Below the pieces are notes generated by a model, which was not told the origin of the DNA, did not search any database, and was given only the letters and a program-made list of their open reading frames with translations. Positions 35,426 through 48,662 of a stretch of 64,000 bases of DNA are shown piece after piece. The stretch comes from Phlebiopsis flavidoalba (lineage: Eukaryota > Basidiomycota > Agaricomycetes > Polyporales > Phanerochaetaceae), in assembly GCA_035772785.1 (NCBI GenBank), contig JAOCPU010000019.1, positions 310,001 through 374,000 on the forward strand, given 5' to 3'. Both the position numbers and the translations under genes were made by a program. Every line of letters begins with the position of its first letter. The stretch's first letter is position 1.

Positions 35426-38260
35426 TCACGATAGAAGTGCACACTCAAAGTTTTCCGCACTTTTGGGGTCGCCGCGCCTTTGAACCGTGGGCTAAGTGGG
35501 TACTATCCATTGATGAGTACTTAGATTACATCATTTTTTACAAGGGATTTATTGTATGTCACATACCTTGCAATTGGACGAGTGAACTCAACGCCGAGTG
35601 ACGCCATCGCCGTTTCTTGTAGTGCCGCCGCAAGTGAATGTGTCCGGGTGGTTATACCCTCCTCAACCCAGCGCACAATGGCGGATATTAAGGCGTTATG
35701 CTGCGCATCATCAGACAGAGCGCAGGCTGGTTGTCGTTTGGTGCTCCAAAGGATGTTGCACCGGTCCCTCCCTACAAGGAGTTAGATGTTTCGGGAACGT
35801 GAACGAGCCGGACATACCACGCTGTGTGTTTGATGAGCAAGGGTGGGTCAACTGATGGATAGAAACGCACCAGTGTTGCATGCCTCCGACGGTAAACAAA
35901 CGATAGAAGTCGTCTATATTCATCTCCGTATTTTCCGTCATGAATCTGTGTACGCTTTCGTAGTAATGTATAGAGTTCCCGGGGCTTATGAGTTGGATCC
36001 GCCCACCCCGACGTAGTGGATTACTTTCCCTTTGTGCGATCGGGTCCGGCAAATGCTGATAGTATTGGGATTGATTGCCTATGTCAACAAGATAAGTTAT
36101 GCACGGCGCGAAGCTAGATGAACCTCTACTTGCATTGAATTGGCCAGGGTTGATCTCGTCAGCCAGTCTGAGCACCTCAGGATTATAGTCAAAGATAGTG
36201 AAGCTAGTATCACTACAGCGACAAGCGAAATGGTGGTCAATTTTACGTTTCAACATAGACTGGGGGTTACGCACTTTAGGACGAAAAACTGGAAGTAGCT
36301 TGGCCCGATCGCAAACGGATTGCTCCCTACAAGTCCATTGAAATAGGCGGTCTCTCCTCCGGGATAAAGGCTTCCAAAGATGTATGTTTGGTTCGCCTCG
36401 AAGTAATCAGAGTAGATATGGCGTAAAGATACAATTTGAGGACTGGTGAGACACGTAGATCTATTCTGGCTGGGCCGACAGGTCAGTGTCTCTGGTCGAA
36501 AACTGTGATAATGATAAAATCAGCTTGGACTGATGGTAGGAGTTGTTCGCCTACGAGCATGCTCGGGGGTCACTAATAACAACATCAGTCAGCTATGAGA
36601 GTGTAAGTAGTCGTTTGGCCTCCGAAGTGCAAAAACGGATCGACAACTCGAGTACCCCGCCCGTCTAATGCATCGCACTGTTTCAGAACTTCTCGGCGCA
36701 ATGATGTCCGTCCACAGGTCTGCAGGGATGAATCGTGAAGATGTAACAGGAAGAAATAGCAGATTCACGTGCATCTCCCATGGTAGGAGATGAGTCATCC
36801 AGTTGGCTGGTGAGCCCACGACCTGAATCAGCGAGTCAGCATGACCTTGGGGAACACAATGGGGGTACCCACTACGCCGTCAAAGTCGTCTGGAAAGTCC
36901 TGAACGGCCTTGAGTCTAAATAATGCGATCAAAATCAAACGGAATGTGACGTAATTTTTTCCGGATGAACCCACCCTTGTCGGGCCACCTACCACAGATT
37001 GAGCGAATGAGAAGGAGCCTTAGATCAAGGTACATACCGGTTGAGCAACCAGCGTAATACGATTTCTTGATTTGTCTGTGGTAATATGTTTGGACGATCT
37101 GTTCCCTCCTGTTACTGCGAGCTGAAGCGCGCGAAGCTGAAGTCAATTATAGCATTCTGCGATGAGAGCATGGTCATGCTCTGGCGGTGAGTGTCATCAC
37201 GGAATTACGCACGTCGTTATGAGGGCCGCCCCATGTTCCGTCGCCAGCGGTACTCTCGTGACCAGTATCGGTCGAGACACCCTGCGACTGAATATCATAG
37301 TGTCAAGTTGAATATGCATCCCAGAAATCGGGGCACCAACATCCTTGTTTGACAGCGATATTACCAAGATCTGCAACATTTACTAGTGCGAACAGGATTT
37401 GTAAGTCTCGGCCATAACGGGTCCTCCAAATGCAGAACTCACCCCCTACCACCAGACAAAAACCACCATTACCGAGAGCAAGAAATCGGCCGTTCCACTC
37501 GTCGGGAAGCCAGAGCTCTACACGCGCTGTCGACCGGCTGTTGCATTCGTTGTGAAAACAAGCTGAAGCCTGCAGAACGCTGGAAGACTTGTGGTATTGA
37601 TAGACGACTGAGGGGTCGTGAGGGCTACACACTTCATGCAAGCGTCAATATTACCGGACGGAAAAAGGGCGAAAAGATCGCGGCAAGGTTTTTCGTTTTG
37701 ATCTCATCTTTATCGCCCCATTTTCTATCTATAATGGGAATCGTTTTACATCAATTTTACGCAAATTAAGCACGTTGTGAAAGGCAAACCTTTGTCGACG
37801 GTAAAAGGCTTGGAAAAGGCTACCCATTTCCACGTGTCTCAGCGTGTCCCCGCACTGTAGGGGGCCCCTTGGTCAGGTACTTAAAGGTTACCTTTGTTCA
37901 CAGTCTTTGTCCTCAAATGAGTTTGACTATGCCACATGGTCAAAGGAAGGTAAAAGGCATAGAATAGGCTACCTTCACTGATACGAATAGGGAAGAGAGA
38001 TTGTATCCAAAACCGAAAACTTTGCCCAAACTTCTCTTCCCTTTTTCCCCCAGTAATATTGGCGCTTGCATGTGGTGACAGGGGCAATGGGCTGGAAAAT
38101 GAGTGGTGCTGCTCAACACACCCACGTCGGGGATGTCAAGCGTGAAATCGAGCTGCATGTTGTCTGACGGGGCTAGGTTAGCAGTCCAGTACGCACCTTG
38201 CAGCCGAGTAAGGACCCGAGAGTCAGATAATGCAGATGGTACGCAACGACAACATGACAA
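35426..38260 (-). CDS. Tannase / feruloyl esterase family protein
   Basis: Secreted serine esterases (PF07519) that release gallate or hydroxycinnamates from plant esters. Reading leftward: LAPSDNMQLDFTLDIPDVGV and STTHFPAHC (tentative N-terminal exon near 38110-38200), then LVFTTNATAGSTARVELWLP, DEWNGRFLALGNGG, VNVADLGNIAVKQG and STDTGHESTAGDGTWGGPHN. NAIIDFSF comes next, then QIVQTYYHRQIKKSYYAGCS TG (nucleophile Ser in GCSTG, about 37040-37050), GSPANWMTHLLPWEMHVN, ADEINPGQFNAS, ISPGNSIHYYESVHRFM, MNIDDFYRLFTVGGM(Q)H (catalytic His region), SAIVRWVEEGI, LGVEFTRPIA and SAENFECALLS, with TGA at 35428-35426. Many introns and single-base shifts. The signal peptide and true start are not found. 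A 438-bp MITE-like element separates the first two blocks. Confidence 0.85.
37635..38072. mobile_element. MITE-like element with imperfect terminal inverted repeats
   Basis: The left end reads CATGCAAGCGTCAATATTAC; the reverse complement of the right end reads CATGCAAGCGCCAATATTAC. The similarity continues with gaps for roughly 55-70 bases (both contain GGAAAAAGGG and TTTTCG-TTTTG). Total length is 438 bp, with no coding capacity. Inside, a 26-bp direct repeat (GGTAAAAGGC...GGCTACC) occurs at 37800-37826 and 37949-37974. No convincing target-site duplication is visible, so the class is unknown. It lies in what must be an intron, or an insertion, of the tannase gene. Confidence 0.6.
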
Positions 38261-39702
38261 GAAGCGTCGATTTCGGCTACGTGTTCAAGCACGTGCCGTC
38301 AACTTATACGCTTGCGTGTTCTCAAGAGACCAGATGCATGACCTATTTCCATGGAGAGGATGCTTCCGTATGAGGGATAAGTTTGAATAGTTCGGGGACA
38401 CCTGTGAATTTTGCTCAACGTGACTTCATTCAAGGTCGGGAAGGGCCGTCGTAGCGTATGGCTCTTCCGTGGCTTGCAGCGTCACCTGGATACCAGCGTG
38501 CACCACGCGTCGTCCTTTGAGCCTGTTAAATCGCTCCACGACGACGGAGATAATACTCAAGCTACGGCTTGGGAGCTTGGAGACTCTTTGCAAAGTCTGG
38601 TGCAATTTCATGAGATGGACCATGATAGTTGACAGCCGTGATATGACTCACTAGATGTGAAGCTAGCAAAGCGGAGAGTCGCGCAGCTCCTTACACAAAA
38701 TGTATAGATGTCCCAAAGAGCATTCCCCGGGGGAGAGCGGGACAGGGGGAAATGAACTCTTCCATTTGACCCTTCATGGTGATCATAGCAGGAAGAGAGA
38801 CGCGCGCGTCTGTCGCTCGACGTTGACGCACAGGCGCATCAGCGCATCATTTTGAGTTTTCCAACCTTAAATTATTACTTCACACTCACACATTGGCGCA
38901 ATCAACGATCTTACATAAGCTTGCACGAGATCACTGAGTTCTTCGCAAGTGAGCGTATATGCCATATCATAACTCTCACCACCCGCAGTAGTGACGAACA
39001 AGTATGCCGCCACCAACGGTGCGCCAGATCACGACAACAGGGTCTTTTCTCATCTTATCTCGACAAGCGCCTCCGTTTACTGGAGGAAGACCGGCAATCG
39101 TCGGCTATTTTTAAGAGGCGGTGTGTGGCAACAAGATACGATACACGTATAATGAAAGATACAAGAATCCACAGATCCCAGTACGCATCTAGCGAGAGAT
39201 ACATGAAAGCTAAAAGCACTTCCCATCGCCCAATGCGGGCAGCGGCACTAGGAGGCACGTCTCCAGAGCCAACCTTGTCCTCACTTTAGCCTTCCTGGTG
39301 CTGATAACCCGCTTCTCTGGTGCGGAAAACCCCGAGAAGGCTTCCGCCCGCGTACGATGCAATGTGCCGGCATATCTCCAGCCCACAGCGCCCGTAACAG
39401 ATCCTCGACGCTGCACTTGCGTAGCCCAATGCCCTCGTCCTGGGTACGGTGGGAGGCGTCGCTCGCTCCGTCCTCTCGGGCGCAAAGCACAACGACACGT
39501 AACGATTGCCCGTTGCGCGCCGATTGCGAATTGCCTTGAACGGCCGCCTTCGATTGTTGGGCCACCATCTTCGAACGCGACGTGGTGGGCCAGTGGGGGA
39601 CGCGGACGCCCGCCGCGAGATAGGGTTGTCAGTGCCCGCAGAACACACTTCGTTTGTTGTTTTGCTGATGCGCAAGACAAGGCGCGACGATGCGACCCGT
39701 TT
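38261..39702. other. No recognised gene (upstream of tannase)
   Basis: May contain the missing 5' exon and promoter of the tannase. A minus-strand frame at 38426-38623 starting MVHLMKLHQTLQ is in a suitable place but has no signal-peptide character. From 39.2 kb the sequence becomes GC-rich and repeat-bearing. Confidence 0.4.
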
Positions 39703-39809
39703 ACGGTTGCCGACGAGGAGGATCAGGGACAGGTCAATTCCTAAAATCGAGTTTCGAATCCCATGTCCGCGTCGGCTGTCGCCGAGTGTCCGCTACGCCT
39801 TGCTAAGCG
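39703..39809 (+). repeat. Long inverted repeat, left arm
   Basis: Pairs with the reverse complement of 40496-40592. The last 45 bases (GTCCGCGTCGGCTGTCGCCG, then GCTACGCCTTGCTAAGCG) differ at only two positions between arms; the first half aligns with gaps (ACGGTTGCCGA, GGATCAGG, AGTTTCGAAT shared). Confidence 0.75.
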
Positions 39810-40495
39810 GTAAGCGAGTACAAACTGCCGAAGGGGTATTCAATGCCCTCAAGACCTATTTGCCTTGTATTACAGACACGCTATCTTTGCCAGAAAAAGA
39901 GAGAGTCCTCCATGAGGTACTATTGAGGTCAGTCTAGGTAGTCTAGAGCCACGCGCTATGAGTCCTCCCCGACCTACATGGTACCGTCTCCTACGCAGAC
40001 TGCGAAAGGTATCCTTACTATGTATATCGTGATGATGGCTAGGGTGGAGGTGATGGGCGTGCCGCGTGACGGATGGGCGAGCTGGCCTCTTCGATCTAGC
40101 GTGGCCATAGGAGCCCAGGGTGACCGGAGGCCCTATATCTTCCCAAGCGCAGCCACGGCACCGCGAGCATCGATGCGCATTCGACGCGCACTGCTTGCAA
40201 GCTGCGGACATCAACGACGGGTGGCGGTCACTCAGTACTGAGTACGACTTTCGTTGACCGCTGTCGGCGCCCAAATTCCCACGGTTGATCCGGAGTCCGA
40301 TCATGCCCCGCCGGCGCCGCCGCTACCTTTTTTTGGTACGCGGGCGGCAAAAAGCCGCTGGGATACGAGCATTCGTTTAGAGAAGCACAGAATGGCAGGA
40401 TAGCTGCTGTATGTACCAATGCTGATGCTAATGAGAATCTGGTAGCTGACAGAGAGCGTCTACAATAGTGAGAAGGCCGCTGAGGATAGGACCAT

Positions 40496-40592
40496 CGCTT
40501 AGCAAGGCGTAGCGGATGCTCGGCGACAGCCGACGCGGACCTAGATTCGAAACTTGACATGAGAATAGACCTGATCCCCCTCGGCAACCGTA
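40496..40592 (-). repeat. Long inverted repeat, right arm
   Basis: Inverted partner of 39703-39809; the arms are separated by about 690 bp. No transposase-like coding sequence was recognised between them, so it may be a relic of a larger element or a snap-back duplication. Confidence 0.75.
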
Positions 40593-43500
40593 CCGTTTCG
40601 AACAGAACTTCCTGTAATAGAAACGCTTCGTGGGACGACCGCCGCGAAGAGGCAGAGATAGGGGTCAGGGACCGCAACGCGTCGTGTCCCGCTCGACAAT
40701 AACAGCCCGCGCGCTCTCTCACCGCCGTGCCAAGAAGCACAGAGCCCGAGCCTTGCCAGCAGTGATAGACCAGCGACATGAGATTGTTGTTTTGTAGCGG
40801 TCCCCGCCTTGTGTTCTCCGGCAACCTTCGCGCGAGCGAGTCCCGCGCAACATCCTCGAGAAGCGGGCCAGCTCGCCAGGCACAACTATCAAGCCAGTAT
40901 TCGTCTTTCCAGGTCGTCCCACGCATTCGTCCGCATCGTCCGCGCAAGCCTCACCTATCACAGCGCACCAGCAAGCCAAGACGAACGTGCGGCACACCAA
41001 GTGAAAGGCAGACGCCACACGCGCATAGTGCAGCGCACAGCCACCGCGGGCACAACGGCAGAAAGCCTAAACCCGCACACAGGCGATCAGCGTCGCGCAT
41101 CGGGCCAGCGGAGGCGGGGCCGCTTCTTCTCGACGATCCGCGGTCGGCCCGCAAAACGGGCAGGTGCGGCGGCACAGGGTCGGGACACGGCACGTTTAGA
41201 GACGTCCAGCGTGTCGCGTCGTGGTAGGCTGCGGGGGGTGCGAAGCGTTCTATGGCGAAGACGATGCCGTGCGAGGGCTGTCGGCGGCGAGCCCGACGAA
41301 ATGTGTTGCGTTCCTGCCTGAACAATTTCGAGCACAGATGTGCGCACGACGAGCAACGTGCGCGTCGTAGCGAGGTCGGCCCGCGCCCACCTACGCCCGC
41401 AACCGACCCAGCCCGCCCGCGGCGCCTCTATAGCCACACCGCCGTATACACAATCGCGCCGCAGGACGCAGCAACTCCCACCGCGATCGATGCGCGAGGC
41501 TATCTTGCGCGAATCTCGGGGGGCGTTGCGTCAAAATAGGCAGGTGCGGCGCGGGAGCCGTCCCACGCGCTGTCCTGTTGCACCGTCTATCCTGAGAATA
41601 GTCGCGTCGTGTGGGACTGAACGGCGGGGGAGGCTCTGGTGCGCGGTAGAGGGCTCACATGGGCGGTCGAGAGGGTCCTGGGCGGGTATATACCCTTTGC
41701 ATACGGCTTTCGTCATTGAGCCGTGTAAACCTTGTGTAGGAGGGAATATAAGGCAAGTTCGATGACGTCGCGCGGGCGGTATATGAGAGTAGGGGACTGC
41801 GCATGTCGAAGGCGGGTGACGGCCCGTACTGGTCCTCGGTGCTTCCTTTCTTCGCTGTGTTCAGGGTGTATGGGCACCGCAAAACGGAGGGAAGGGCTTT
41901 TTGAGCACTTACGGCACGGACGCGGGTAGCCTCCATTCTGCACCTGTCGAGCCCGCTTGAGCTCGGGCCGACCCGAGTTTGCTCATAGTGCGCCCTACTT
42001 ATTAAACGTATAACACGACCTGCTGCGCGTGTGTCCGCTATGGCCACGGTATCAGCTCTAGCCGAATGGACGCAACGTTCAGTCATCACAGTTGGGGTTT
42101 CGTTGAGTTTTCCTGGACGGATACACAGAGCACGGCCAATAAATTGTGATTGACGCTTGAAGGCAAGGCCGCTAACGTAGCGTGGGTATTGCACGGCGCA
42201 AGCGCTCTCCTGTGCATGCCAATTGGGAGAGGAAGACACAAGAAATAAACCGCGACGACGAACACCGGGGACGCTAAACTACTACGTTGACGCTATGGGT
42301 TCTGTTCGCGAGTACAATATACTGCCGACTGCGTCACGCGCGAGAGGGCCATAAGACCTACGGGACCGCGCTCAAGCTATCTTATTGGGCCGAAGTCAGC
42401 GGAATGCATGTCGCGACCCTGGCCGGGGCATATTGCAGACAAATATTCGCGAGAGGACGTCGCTGCGGAGTCGGACCATGGAGGTTGCGCGGGGCGTTCG
42501 ACTGCTGTACCGAGTGCATGGAATTATTCTGCCGAAGAGGCTAAATTAGAATAAGTCAGAAATCAGCGGTTCTGAGCAGGTTGCGACGCACCGTGACGTC
42601 GGGCTGCGCTCCGCACTAAGTTATCCCCCGTCAGTGGTGAGCAATCGGTAAGGTGACATATGAGAAAGCCCTCACTTTCACTCCGAGAACATGTCCCGAA
42701 CCGGACGCGCCAGCGCGATCGCGACACAGCTCGCACAGCGCGTCAGGAACCCTGGTTTTGTCACCAGTTAGGCTCTTGAGCGCACTATGTTTCACAGATG
42801 AAATTGTTTGAACGCTCGTGCAGTACACTAAGAGATAGACTCACCACACACTGTGCTACCGCACGTTGTAATTCAATTTCAATGCTTAAACACATGCCGC
42901 ACGTACGTGTCAGTGCGTCTTGCGAGAAAAGCCACGGGGAGACACGTAAACCGTGGCGGTTGGGCGGGCGTCGAGCTGTTCTGTGTGGCGACATTGCTAT
43001 ACCAGATGGGTCGCAAATATACCGCTGCACGTGCAAATATCAGAAACTTTTAACGGAGCTAAATGCAAGATAGACCGCGACATACCGAATGTCAAAACGC
43101 CACGAACCGGGTTAGCCTTGTCACCGTGGACAAGGCGATATTCGAGACGGTTCCGCGCCTCGTGCTCCGAGAAACATCGCCAAGGGCGACGCGCGACATC
43201 AGCGTGTAGGCACCTCCGCATCGAGAGGTTCGGTCTGTGTTCACCCTGCGCGGCCGTCAGCAACTGAATAATAAGTACAAGACGCACTGCACGCTCTAGA
43301 CTCACCTCGTGTTTAGCACGACGACCGACCTTCCAACACGATCTGCACTAGGGCATGTACCCCACATCCCAGGGACGAGATAAACCTGAGACACGCTAGC
43401 CCACCGGCACCCCGCACGGAGATTGGCCTCAACACTACTTGCTGCGTCGGAGCCCCCGCGCCGGACGCGTCCGCACTCTAATCGCCTGCCCGTTGCTGGT

Positions 43501-46500
43501 ATGTTTCTCCGCGCGCAGGCGTCGATAGCACGCCCGAGTATCAATGAGCTGTGCGAAGGAGGCTGGTCGGGTCGGAGCGGGCTGCAATGTGGTACTGGTG
43601 GACTGAAGGACGAACGTGGCGTGGCGTGCGTATGCTGGGGCGCTCCAAATGGTACGGGCGGTGGCGAAGCCCGGTTTGCGTGAAGCGTGATGACATACAG
43701 CCGAATTAGAGTTGAAATGAAGGGAGGAGGGATTTGCCTGAGCTCTTGTGTGTTTGTGTGGATGGGAGCCGATAAAGCCTCTTCTGCCTTCTATGTTCAA
43801 GGATGTGTCGAGAGCGTTCGCGCGAGGCTCGCTGTGGAACTAGAAGGAATAGTCGAATTAGACTTCAATGAGGAGCGGAAACACTCTGACGTGTTGGCGA
43901 ATAGCTGGAGCGTCGATGGGAACTGATAAAGCCTTTCCTTTCCTTCTTCGTCAGTGCCCGCCTAGCCCGTGCGACTCACTGCACAGAGCCGGAGAGCCCG
44001 TTAGACGGCGATGAGGAGTGGGGCATCTGCCCAGCCTTTGGACGCGCGTCCTTGAATTACTGGAGTGTCGATAGGAGAAGATAACGCGTTTCTTGATTAG
44101 AGCGGGTGAGCAACGCACAAACCTAGATGACAGCGCACCGGATGCTTGAATTAACGGAGGATTATTTTGCCTGAGCTCTATGCATGAATACACACCGTGG
44201 AAGTGTTGATAAACACATGATAGCGCCGTCACTGTCGCAATTGTAAGAAGCAATTCCAAGATTAGTAGCGGTGATAAAACCAGTTCACAATCTAGTGTCT
44301 GAATGCATTTGTACGTGAGTACACTCATCAAAACCCCTGAAGTTTAGTAGGATCCGACGAGTCTGAGCATACCTCGTCAGAGCCCCCCCATTTATATCCA
44401 ACTATGAATGTTGATGCACCCAATGAGCCTAGCCGTCAACGTCAATCAAACGCGCACAGATATCAAAACTATCTCACCTATTGTGTGAGACTGAAACAGT
44501 TGAAGTTTTCATCCCCAGTGACACGACCTCATCAGAACCTTTCTTCATCCCTAACTCAAACTGCTATGCACTCCTCCAACGCACATCCCTGTCCAAGAAA
44601 GCACCAAGAACCACTCTCCAAAACCTCGACCCACAACAACTGCCCCAGAGCACCACTAGCCCTCCCCTCTCGACCAACCACTATCGGAGTCCCCCCCGCC
44701 TTCCCATCGTGCGACCCTGCGAGCGATCATCCGCAAACTGAATGGAACCCGCACAGCCTGTCAAGCGCGGTGGCTTCTCGGGGTGCCTCGAAATGAGGCG
44801 CGGATGCGCACGGTGAGCGACAGGTGATGGCAACACCAACTGAAAGATGGCCAGGGGGCGTAGCGTGCGGCGTGTCCTGAGCGACCTGGGTAGCCCAACC
44901 GCCAAATTGGAGGTTGATTTGAGTGAGAGATGGTATATGTAGGAGACGCGTCTTGTGGTTTGGGTAGGGGTAGATGCCTGATTCTATCGTTTGTTGTGGG
45001 GAGTGTAGGGTAGAAGATTTTTTTGGCAGCTTGCATACGACAGTCAGCGATGGACCCGTGTGGGAGAAGCGCATGCCTTGCCCCACGAGAAACCTACGCA
45101 CCGATGCCGTCGACGGCTTGAGCGGTCGTCTAGAGCCTGATCCGACGCAGAATATAGAGTCGAGGCGCTCCGTGAATGTGTGCGTGGTATCGTGGGTTGA
45201 AAATGAAATCGAGTGTATTCCGTGGAGGACCCCCGGTAATTGTACATACAGTGCGTGTACACGACGAACAAGATCTAGCAATCCCCTGGAAAATCAATAG
45301 TCAGCAGCGCACAGGGTGCCAGCTATAGGAATGGACTTACACCTCCTGCCCGATCCCGTGTGTAATGTTGACCAACGCCTGGAACGCTAGTCAGCACCGC
45401 TCGGACACAAGACACAAAGACGCACTCACACCTCCTGGCCCGATCCCCGTGTAACAAGCTCGCGTCATCTGGCTCACGCTTCGACGCAGCGCAGTAAAAA
45501 AAAGATCGAGACGCCTCGAGTAGAGTTCGACGACGCTTCTAGCGTGGCGAGAGAATGTCACACGACGCGACAGCTGACGGGGCCGTAGAAACTCGCGGCT
45601 GACGTTTTTCATCATCGAGAACACTTCATCGAGAGCATATCCCGGGCTCGATTGCTGTGAACGCCCAGAAAATGCCGCCACGAAAATCAGAGAAACGGTG
45701 CTGGGAAGAACAGCACGGGGACCTAGAGGAAAGGGAACGAGTGCGCATAAGACGTAAACGAACTCCCACAGCACTGAATAGCGCGAAGACGCACCCAAAG
45801 ATCGCTCCTCCCCCAACAACATCCACCCACATCCCACATCCCAGCTGCAGCACAGCACAGCAAACCCAGCTCTCCCCGCACAAGGAAGGCCAAGCAGTGC
45901 ATGCCTGCCGACCCAGACACGCGCCCGATCGCCTATTCAGTTGAGGGCCGCCTGATCTGGCGCCCCGTGAGGGCGGCGGACGTAGGGGCGCGTTGGTTGG
46001 GTGGCGGGCGTGGTGGGGTAGAAAATGTGACGCGCGCCGCCGGGGGCGAGGCCTGCTGCTTTGCTCTGGGCGGGCGAGGCGTCGACGTTGGCGGGCGATG
46101 GACGGTTTGGGTCCGGGGTGAAGTGGCACGGGTTACGGAGCCATGAGTGCAACGCGCGGCCGCCGCCGCACGCGCCGTGTTCGATGAGTTCATCATCGTC
46201 GCCGCCGCCAGTAGCTGTCAGCGCGCCCCCTCACAAACCACACACACGCACCTCGTCGAACAACCCCGACCAGCCCAAAGCCGACGCCCCGAAGAACGCC
46301 CCTTAACGTAAAACAAGCTCTCACCCGCCCCGATGGTCTAAATTGAAGATCGGGCGATGGCCCTCCGCGCGGCGCGCAATTTGAGATGTCGATCAGGGTG
46401 TTTTTTGGTGCGTGTGTGTGTGCGTGCCTGGGGCGGGATGTTGAGGCGGAGGGTTTGGGCGCAGGAACGGGGGTTGTCGTCGAGGATGTTGCTTTGCAAC

Positions 46501-48662
46501 GGGGGGCTTGTAAGCGGGAATTGGGGAACGGGGTGTGCGGATGCGGGATGCGAGGGTGAAGAGGTCACGGATGACGACGGCGCGGCGGCAGCTGACGTGC
46601 GCGCAGAGCATAATCTTTGCACGAGATGTGGTGCAGTAGATTGATCCGCGCGATGACGGTGGGGGAAGCCGGGGCGGTTTTCCGCGATTGAGTCGCCGGC
46701 GGGCGCAGCTCGCACGCGCGTCGTCGGCCTTCTTCCGCTGCTCTCTCTGGCGCATTCTACGCAGCGCACCCCTGCCTGCGAACGCAAAACCAAAATCAAA
46801 AGAAAAGAAAAGAAAGAGGCAGGGCAGGGCTTCGCACCGCCCAATACTCCCCCGGTGCCCCCCGCGGCGCACCAGGAGGCCAGCGAAACGGGCAGAGGGC
46901 CAGCCACCACGCCAGTGGGGCCAGTGGAAGCCAAGAAGCACGCCGCGGTGTGCGCGCCCAGCGCGGGGGGGGGGGTGGACACGACTCGACTCTATTCCGT
47001 CCACTCCTGCCTGCATCTGATCCTCTGATGCACGGCGCGTTCTCCGTGCGCGAGAAAGCTTTGATTTCTGAGGTGTCCTCGTACCACAGATACTGATACA
47101 CAGTGACATGCGCCTGGGGCAGCGTGGGTCCAGGGGAGGCGAGGACAAAGGGCGAGGACGAGAGCGCCGTCCGGGGAAAAGGCAAGATGGCAAGGGGCGC
47201 ATATGGGGGGCTCTTTGGGCCGTGGCTCTGGCGGGCTAGTCGCTGAGTTGACGAGCCGCGCGATAGATTTTTATTTTCCTGGGCATGATGGTCCGACGCG
47301 GACACGCGCATTCTCTCGGTCGGACTAAGGCACGGGGGCAAGGAAGATCTTTTGTGGTTACGATGCGCTTTTCGTATTTTATAATTTAATCAACATGCAA
47401 CACATTCGATCGACTCTGGCGACAGCGGCATGGAGAGCAACAGAAGGGAAGACGCGGTGGCGATGTATGCGCCTACTGGGAACTTCGGCGACGCGAGGGT
47501 TTGGCAGTGGGCGGGAGAGAATAGAGGAATCAACGCCAACCATTAGAAGACCGGCCGGCATCGATAGGCAGGGGCGATCGCAGTTCCAGCGCGTCGCCCA
47601 CGGGGAGAGGTGCGTGGGCCCACACGGGGGGAAACGCGCGCTCAGCACGGAGCCCCGCCGCCCTGCGCGAATTGAATGGGCGAAAACCTGAATGGGAGAC
47701 GAGCGCAGGAACAGGGCCTGCGCACGCGGCGGGGACGACGACTGACACGCCCACCCACGCGCGGCGAATGGGCGGCTGCGCCGTGCGAACGCGCTGGGCG
47801 CCTGTGATGTGGAGGCGGAGGTCGGAGGCCGGGGGGGTGGGGAGGAAGGCGGCGGGCTTCTGCGCGGGGGCGGGGGAGCCCTGTCCTAGGTGTGGGGGCC
47901 GATGAAGGGCGGCGGGAGAACGGAAGAGAAGCACGCGTTCGCGGCGGGGACGTTAGGGCGGGCGGCGGGCAGGGGAGCCCGAAATGGGGGGTGATGGCGG
48001 GCGGATATGACATCACCTGCAGGACTTATTTTGAGGGTGATAGGCGGGTGGATTGGGTTAGGGCCTCGGCCCATGGCACCAAGCCGACAGCACTTCCGAC
48101 GGACGCCTCTCATCTGCCCAGTCACCGCTCCTCCCACTCTCGCCACTACACTCCTTCACTCCCCAACTCCCTACCACCTACCACCACCACCGCAAAACAC
48201 TGCGTCTATCTCCCCCAGGAGCGCTCGTGCTGGGCTATCTACTTCCGCTACGGGCGGTTACAACGGCGCCATCGACAGGCGCCATATTCCACGGCACACG
48301 CAGTAGCTCACTTCAGCTTCGCCCGTCCACACAGATAGCGGCGATCGTGCTTGCGGCCAAACAACGTTCTTACCACTCACGCAGTCTTCCCCGTAGCGAC
48401 ACGAAGCCCCTGGTTTTTTGTGCTGACCCCTCAGAAACCTAATGAGCGAGATCGTTCGTCCTCCGGTCAATCCCCCTCAGACAAACTAGTCGGTTGATCT
48501 GTGCGCAAAGGATATCGTGCGCCAGATGGTGTGTGCTTTCACCATGAGGTTCGATATACTCACCGAATGCGCGTGCCTAAGTCCGAGATCTCCCATTCGC
48601 CATATCGCTTCAACCGCACATACCAATCCGCACTACAACTGTCCACCTCGCCATATACCACC
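40593..48662. other. Eight-kilobase region without a recognisable gene
   Basis: Long open frames are common because the DNA is GC-rich, especially 45.6-48.2 kb, but they overlap on both strands and encode low-complexity Pro/Ser/Arg/Ala sequence with no domain, start context or intron pattern. A dispersed repeat (42664-43530) and a G-run at about 46966-46975 are present. The last 150 bases are the pyrimidine-rich promoter/leader of the CBM21 gene. Old transposon debris is the most likely content of the 39-45 kb part (inference). Confidence 0.45.
42664..43530 (-). repeat. Dispersed repeat, copy 1
   Basis: On the minus strand, two blocks match 56110-56499: 43361-43530 (shared CAATCTCCGTGCGGG, TGCCGGTG, GTGTCTCAGG, CGGCGCGGGG-CTCCGAC) and 42664-42742 (shared GCTGTGTCGCGATCG, GGCGCGTCCGG, GTGAGGGCTTT). 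The order is conserved. This copy carries about 450 extra bases between the blocks. The encoded peptide words are also similar (LCxLCRDRA; NLRAGCR), so it may once have been coding. Confidence 0.6.

Noticed and set aside
37640..37670. CAATATTAC in the MITE-like ends resembles the TAATATTAC origin word of rolling-circle replicons
   Set aside because: The first base differs, no Rep-like coding sequence is present, and the inverted-repeat structure is explained by a MITE.
45391..47341. Overlapping minus-strand frames of 155-269 codons
   Set aside because: Low-complexity translation on both strands, no domain or intron pattern; read as composition effects.
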